Source: Bacillota bacterium
GTDB lineage: Bacteria; Bacillota_C; Negativicutes; JAEYSJ01
Assembly (NCBI GenBank): GCA_023434855.1
Contig: JAEYSJ010000080.1
Coordinates: 1 to 9,011 of the forward strand
Length of the DNA stretch: 9,011 nucleotides
Reading direction: 5' to 3'
Part shown: positions 5,979 to 9,011 of the stretch, piece by piece
How positions within the stretch are numbered: the stretch's first letter is position 1
Layout: each line of letters opens with the position of its first letter
Notes under the pieces: generated by a model
Database searches by the model: none
The model's input: only the letters and a program-made list of their open reading frames with translations
What the model was told of the DNA's origin: nothing
Translations under genes and position numbers: made by a program

Positions 5979-6162
5979 TTTGCTTCGGAAAACATTTTGG
6001 CAAATGAGATGTTATATGTTTCCATTCATAGTTTAAGCGATACGAATAAATATCACAACTCCCACTTCCTTGATTCTTCCAAATTTTAAGAACGTAACAG
6101 TAATCCTCGCCATCATAAGAGATATATTCCGCGCACCCCAATGTGATAGATTCTGTTAACAT
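5911..6162 (-). pseudogene. Short unrecognised open frame, probably another relic
   Basis: An 83-codon frame starts with ATG at 6160-6162, with only a weak AGAAAAG ahead of it. Its middle (EDYCYVLKIWKNQGSGSCD, then IYSYRLNYEWKHITSHLP) looks protein-like and I do not recognise it. Its last part overlaps the DUF6326-type relic in a different frame and is most likely meaningless there. Either the first 60 codons are the residue of a lost gene or the frame is chance. No partner or regulatory signal supports expression. Confidence 0.3.
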
Positions 6163-6203
6163 TCTTTTCTATTTCACATCTCTTAGTATATTCTCCTGTT
6201 CGC

Positions 6204-6230
6204 GAAGCAAAATGAACGTCCCTTTGCTTC
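6204..6230 (-). terminator. Hairpin just downstream of the nitroreductase-like gene
   Basis: GAAGCAAA (6204-6211) and TTTGCTTC (6223-6230) are an 8-bp perfect inverted repeat around an 11-base loop, 12 bases after the stop codon at 6243. No T-run follows on the minus strand, so it may only protect the 3' end. The loop contains GAACGTCCC preceded by an A run, the same core as the RAYT element's inverted end. Confidence 0.4.
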
Positions 6231-6242
6231 TCTACCATTAAA

Positions 6243-7352
6243 TTAAACGATTATCTTTGAAATTGGCATCCTTGGACTTACGGGTTTGGGATAGTCACTT
6301 ACATAGCCAATTCTTAATAAAAATTGAATATTTTTATTTATGTTCAAAGCTGATAATATCTCGCACCGCAGAGGTTCTTCCTCCAGCATCTGAGTCATTG
6401 GATGAATTGCTATCTTTTTATCGCTAACCTTAAGCCACATCTGTTGCAATTTACGACCTGCAGCAATGATTTCTGGAATTGACGAATCCTTGCTTTCAAG
6501 CAATAGCCAACCACTGCCAGCATTTACTTGCCGCTGCACTGTTCTAATTGTATCTTCGCGAAAACTATTATCCATGACCGACTTGTCAGAATAGAACTTC
6601 TCAACATACCATCGGGCTATTCCTTGGATTTCCATGGTTTCGGGCGTCAGTCCATTCATATAACGCCTAATGTCATCTTTTGACCATCTAATCCATTTTG
6701 CCAATTCTTCTTGAGCTGGGTTTCGATATGTTTGTATCCGGTTGGCAAGGATAGTTCCTTCTGCAAGGTATTTGCCTTCCTGAGACTTTTGAGGATAATA
6801 AATAAAGCTGTCCCGGTCATCACTTATGATTTCTCTGAGATCCTCAGCCGATAATGAATCATTCAAAAAATTGTTTCTTATAGTTCTTCTAAGCATAATT
6901 TTTTCCGCATTAAAATTCGTTGTTCTGTTAATCTTATGTAGTTTTATATCTAATATTTCACTATCGGATGGGTGATTTGCTCGCACTTCAGTTTCAACAG
7001 AATATCCCTTTATACCCGCAGCAGCTATAAGATTTTCCAAAAAAGTCCCCAATGACAATAACACTTCCCGATTTTCCGGATCAACAGCAGGTAGCCATCG
7101 AGACTTCTCGGTTCCAAGAACCCAGTGATTCTTATCGATAATCCTTATAGTCCAGGGCTGTGTATTATGCCCGCTAGGCGCTAGTGATGCCAAATAAACA
7201 ATTTGGAAACAATCCTCATCTAAAATACCTTCTTTATTTAATGGTATTCCTTTAGAATATATTTCGCTTTGATTGAACATTTGTAATATGCTAACCCCGC
7301 CCAACATAGCTAAACCCAATCCACCACAAATGAGAAAAGTCCTCCTCGTCAT
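6243..7352 (-). CDS. Acg-like nitroreductase-family protein with Tat-type signal
   Basis: A 369-residue protein. The N-terminus MTRRTFLICGGLGLAMLGG has the twin-arginine pattern (R3-R4-x-F-L) followed by a hydrophobic stretch, so export, or an N-terminal anchor, by the Tat route is likely; Tat carries folded, cofactor-loaded proteins. The body holds APSGHNTQPW (58-67), the signature of the Acg branch of nitroreductase-fold flavoproteins, a double-length chain carrying both halves of the usual dimer. Mycobacterial Acg (Rv2032) binds FMN but has little ordinary reductase activity, so an enzymatic role here is not assured. The ATG at 7350-7352 is chosen for GGAGG (7361-7365) 8 bases ahead; the longer frame would put 16 residues before the Tat motif. 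It follows the secreted-protein gene by 66 bases and probably shares its MarR-controlled transcript. Confidence 0.85.
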   Translation of the reverse strand: MTRRTFLICGGLGLAMLGGVSILQMFNQSEIYSKGIPLNKEGILDEDCFQIVYLASLAPSGHNTQPWTIRIIDKNHWVLGTEKSRWLPAVDPENREVLLSLGTFLENLIAAAGIKGYSVETEVRANHPSDSEILDIKLHKINRTTNFNAEKIMLRRTIRNNFLNDSLSAEDLREIISDDRDSFIYYPQKSQEGKYLAEGTILANRIQTYRNPAQEELAKWIRWSKDDIRRYMNGLTPETMEIQGIARWYVEKFYSDKSVMDNSFREDTIRTVQRQVNAGSGWLLLESKDSSIPEIIAAGRKLQQMWLKVSDKKIAIHPMTQMLEEEPLRCEILSALNINKNIQFLLRIGYVSDYPKPVSPRMPISKIIV

Positions 7353-7418
7353 ATTTTCTACCTCCAAAGATCGCTCGTATAGTCGCACTAGATTTGGCAC
7401 ACTATTATTCCGAACTCT

Positions 7419-7994
7419 CTATACCCCATTGCTTAAAGTCATTTTAATTTTTTCAGTTGCAACCAATGCTGCTTTATGAACAGCCTCCAGTACAGCCGGC
7501 TTTGTTCCGATTGACATATAGGGAAGTAATGTTTTATTGCTCCCTTTGCCTGAACTGTCTTCCATTAAAACATACTGCCCCTTGTCGGCATCGTACAGAC
7601 GGATTCGTAGTGTCGCATCTGCTTTAATGGTCTGGCAGAAAATAATTTGATTATACTCGACCATGGCAGGAAGTATCTCTACAATAACTACTTTATTGAC
7701 CCCCATCTTTTCTGCCATTTTGGCCAACTCAGGCTTCTCCGCTTTTGAAATTTCTTCAAAACCAAGCCCCTTAATTGTCTCTTGCAGTTCTTTTTCTTCG
7801 GCAGCGTGAATTAATAGTTGTTTTTCCAACTGCGTACATACTTCACTTTTTAGTTGACTGCCATAAGCTTCCTTCGAACTATCTACAATAATTAAAATAG
7901 TAGCCTCTTTTGCGCTAGCTTGACAACCATGTACTAAACCCACCAAAATAATAGTCATTAGAAATGCACAAAAAAATCTTTTAAAAATAGCCAT
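7419..7994 (-). CDS. Secreted protein or lipoprotein of unknown function
   Basis: A 191-residue protein I do not recognise as a named family. MAIFKRFFCAFLMTIILVGLVHGCQASAKEA is a clear export signal, either with a lipobox-like LVHGC (C24) or with ordinary cleavage after ASA (28). The mature part alternates strands and helices: ATILIIVDSS, a charged helix (about 45-60), a second helix region ending MAEKMGVNKVVIVEILP, then a beta-rich segment (TIKADATLRIRLYDAD) and a final helix. This resembles TolB-N/CsgG-like periplasmic folds, but that is inference from pattern only. The start is set by GGAGG (8003-8007) 8 bases before the ATG. Two MarR-type operators lie directly upstream and the Tat nitroreductase gene directly downstream, so it is probably an envelope partner in the same stress-inducible unit. 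Confidence 0.8.
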   Translation of the reverse strand: MAIFKRFFCAFLMTIILVGLVHGCQASAKEATILIIVDSSKEAYGSQLKSEVCTQLEKQLLIHAAEEKELQETIKGLGFEEISKAEKPELAKMAEKMGVNKVVIVEILPAMVEYNQIIFCQTIKADATLRIRLYDADKGQYVLMEDSSGKGSNKTLLPYMSIGTKPAVLEAVHKAALVATEKIKMTLSNGV

Positions 7995-8031
7995 ACTTCT
8001 GACCTCCAAAATATATATTTGATATTTAAAA

Positions 8032-8049
8032 TTAGTTTTATGAAACTAA
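8032..8049. promoter_or_regulatory. MarR-type operator copy 3, before the secreted-protein gene
   Basis: TTAGTT-TTATGA-AACTAA lies within a longer perfect 11-bp inverted repeat (8028-8038 with 8043-8053), 25 bases upstream of the ribosome binding site. It has the same arms and spacing as the copies at 8098 and 8607. A possible -10, TATAAG on the minus strand (8062-8067), stands 12 bases upstream of it, with no good -35; binding would then block early transcription. Confidence 0.7.
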
Positions 8050-8097
8050 TTTTCTAAAACTCTTATACAATTACTTTTCCGATAAACTGGCAGAAAA

Positions 8098-8115
8098 TTA
8101 GTTAATTAAAACTAA
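8098..8115. promoter_or_regulatory. MarR-type operator copy 2, upstream of the secreted-protein promoter region
   Basis: TTAGTT-AATTAA-AACTAA, with symmetry extending to 8-bp arms (8096-8117). Its centre is 66 bases from copy 3. It lies between the marR stop codon and the possible -10 at 8062, near the position of a -35 region or just upstream. Confidence 0.7.
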
Positions 8116-8133
8116 TTATTATTTGTAAATATT

Positions 8134-8152
8134 ATCCCGCTACTCGCGGGAT
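8134..8152 (-). terminator. Terminator-like hairpin overlapping the marR stop codon
   Basis: ATCCCGC (8134-8140) and GCGGGAT (8146-8152) form a 7-bp GC-rich stem with a 5-base loop that contains the TAG stop of marR. On the minus strand it is followed by AATATTTACAAATAAT, AT-rich but with no continuous T-run. It may separate marR transcription from the downstream pair, which then needs its own, operator-flanked promoter. Confidence 0.45.
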
Positions 8153-8586
8153 GACGATTCGGCAATAATCATTAAAAGCTTTGTAAACTGTTCTTTTTGT
8201 GAATTGTCTAGACATGCTGTGATTTGGGTGGCAAATTGACGATAACCCTGATCCTCAATTTCCATTAGCTTTTGACCTTTTGGGGAAAGCTGAAGGTGAA
8301 AAACTCTTAAATCATCCATCGATTGTGTTTTATATACATAATCACGTTGAATTAGTTTATTGATGGTAACAGTAACTGTCGACTTTTGAACGTTAAACTT
8401 TTGGGCCAGCTCGGTATAAGTTGGATTTCCCATTTCCCTAATCGCATAAAGATAATGCAACTGGGTTATTGTAAGATTAAAAAGTTCGCTCTCCTCAGGC
8501 GATTCCTCCTTATATTTTCGCATTACCTGCCGCATTGATTGTGATAGTACTTCAATGGCCTTTACAATTAAATCTTCAACTAACAT
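8140..8586 (-). CDS. MarR-family transcriptional regulator
   Basis: A 149-residue winged-helix regulator of normal MarR length. Dimer helices lie at both ends; the helix-turn-helix TYTELAQKFNVQKSTVTVTI (56-75) is followed by the wing with the conserved D91-D92-L93-R94. There is one cysteine (C125), not at the OhrR sensor position near the N-terminus, so a thiol-peroxide switch is not obvious and the ligand is unknown. The ATG at 8584-8586 is preferred, with GGGGT 8 bases upstream; the longer frame would start within the promoter/operator region. A TTGACA/TACTAT promoter precedes it and an operator copy covers the likely transcription start, indicating self-repression. Two more copies stand before the next gene downstream, making that gene and the nitroreductase its probable targets. 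Confidence 0.9.
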   Translation of the reverse strand: MLVEDLIVKAIEVLSQSMRQVMRKYKEESPEESELFNLTITQLHYLYAIREMGNPTYTELAQKFNVQKSTVTVTINKLIQRDYVYKTQSMDDLRVFHLQLSPKGQKLMEIEDQGYRQFATQITACLDNSQKEQFTKLLMIIAESSSRE

Positions 8587-8606
8587 AATTATTACCCCGC
8601 TAAATA

Positions 8607-8624
8607 TTAGTTTTATAGAACTAA
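8607..8624. promoter_or_regulatory. MarR-type operator copy 1, at the marR transcription start
   Basis: TTAGTT-TTATAG-AACTAA has 6-bp perfect arms and a 6-base spacer, and begins 4 bases downstream of the marR -10 box. Occupation would cover the start of transcription, the classical arrangement for autorepression by MarR proteins. Confidence 0.75.
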
Positions 8625-8628
8625 CTTT

Positions 8629-8657
8629 ATAGTACATTTCTTGTGAATTATTGTCAA
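8629..8657 (-). promoter_or_regulatory. Sigma-A-type promoter of marR
   Basis: On the minus strand a perfect -35 TTGACA (8652-8657) is separated by exactly 17 bases from the -10 TACTAT (8629-8634, 4 of 6 consensus). It points at marR, about 43 bases upstream of the chosen start codon. Confidence 0.75.
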
Positions 8658-8679
8658 TACATTTCTTACAGCTTTAACA

Positions 8680-8898
8680 GAACATAAGTATCCTTGCTAC
8701 TTCAGAAATTCAGCACGAATCAGCATTCAATGCATCTCTATTACTGACGTCGATAATATAGTTCTCATTCAGAAACGGCACTATGAATTGATTACTTGTC
8801 CTGGAAAAAATGACGTCCATGTTACAGGAAATTTCTTCTGGTCTTATTATTTAAGTCATCCCAACCTTTTTCATAAGCGATACGGTAATTTGTACCAT
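8680..8898 (-). pseudogene. DUF3786-family relic with two compensating frameshifts and a nonsense codon
   Basis: A start ATG (8896-8898) behind GAGGGGG (8903-8909) opens MVQ. Restoring one A in the CAAAT stretch (near 8890) gives NYRIAYEKGWDDLNN; removing one base near 8850 returns to the first frame with PEEISCN, FIVPFLNENYIIDVSN and DALNADSC. A TGA at 8710-8712 interrupts it, after which ISEVARILMF continues in the same frame. The order (Y..AYEKGW..L, PEE, flexible strand, PFL..Y.VD, then a helix IL) matches the N-terminal part of DUF3786 proteins of anaerobes, usually about 180-200 residues and of unknown function. The C-terminal two thirds are missing; the marR promoter lies just beyond. 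The family name is inferred from pattern. Confidence 0.6.
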
Positions 8899-9011
8899 AT
8901 ATCCCCCTCAAGTTTTGCGATCGTATAGTAAAATAGATCCACCTTGTTTTTCACTTTGTCGCGGTGTAGTAACCTAACCTGGCAAAAGTCAGCTCGCACA
9001 ACGTCTTGAAA

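Noticed and set aside
8647..8928. 94-codon plus-strand frame open between stops, with protein-like composition
   Set aside because: No start codon or ribosome binding site near its beginning. The minus strand of the same stretch gives a DUF3786-like pattern with a good start, so this is its shadow.

Overview
The window looks like an accessory, partly decayed stretch of chromosome from a low-GC anaerobic Firmicute. Negativicutes/Sporomusaceae-like or Desulfosporosinus/Desulfitobacterium-like clostridia would both fit. The grounds are AT-rich spacers, strong AGGAGG-type ribosome binding sites, an iron-sulfur flavoprotein, a DUF3786 relic, and a REP-type (RAYT) transposase with short GGGGAC-rich repeats of a kind scattered through many anaerobic Firmicutes. 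The genus cannot be fixed from sequence alone.

Left third (1-3064), mostly minus strand. An IS3-family element enters from the left edge (first 16 codons of OrfA). A pair of inverted 24-bp REP-like repeats follows (174-301), then a complete PhzF-family isomerase gene with its own ribosome binding site. Next comes a rearrangement scar. The 3' end of a homocysteine S-methyltransferase gene and the 5' end of a SAM-dependent methyltransferase gene are separated only by a third REP copy and a frameshifted RAYT transposase with 33-bp inverted ends. The SAM methyltransferase reading frame runs into the right inverted end and stops at the transposase start.

Middle (3065-5710). A Crp/Fnr-type regulator is followed on the same strand by an Isf-type iron-sulfur flavoprotein. 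The flavoprotein's Shine-Dalgarno sequence lies entirely in the 3' arm of a strong hairpin, suggesting translational or operator control. A 14-bp perfect hairpin separates it from a convergent gene for a six-helix DUF4386 membrane protein.

Right part (5711-9011), all minus strand. A graveyard segment holds the last codons of a medium-chain dehydrogenase directly abutting the C-terminus of a DUF6326-type membrane protein. Upstream of it lies an intact three-gene block, in transcription order MarR regulator, secreted or lipoprotein of unknown function, and Tat-signal Acg-like nitroreductase. Three copies of one operator (TTAGTT-N6-AACTAA) tie the block together: one sits just downstream of the -10 of a good marR promoter and two lie in front of the secreted-protein gene. 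The right edge holds a DUF3786 relic with two mutually compensating frameshifts and a nonsense codon.

Working picture: two intact redox/stress modules (Crp/Fnr with Isf; MarR with envelope protein and nitroreductase) sit among transposon and deletion scars. The least described parts are the MarR-controlled envelope module, the hairpin-masked flavoprotein and the REP/RAYT scar.
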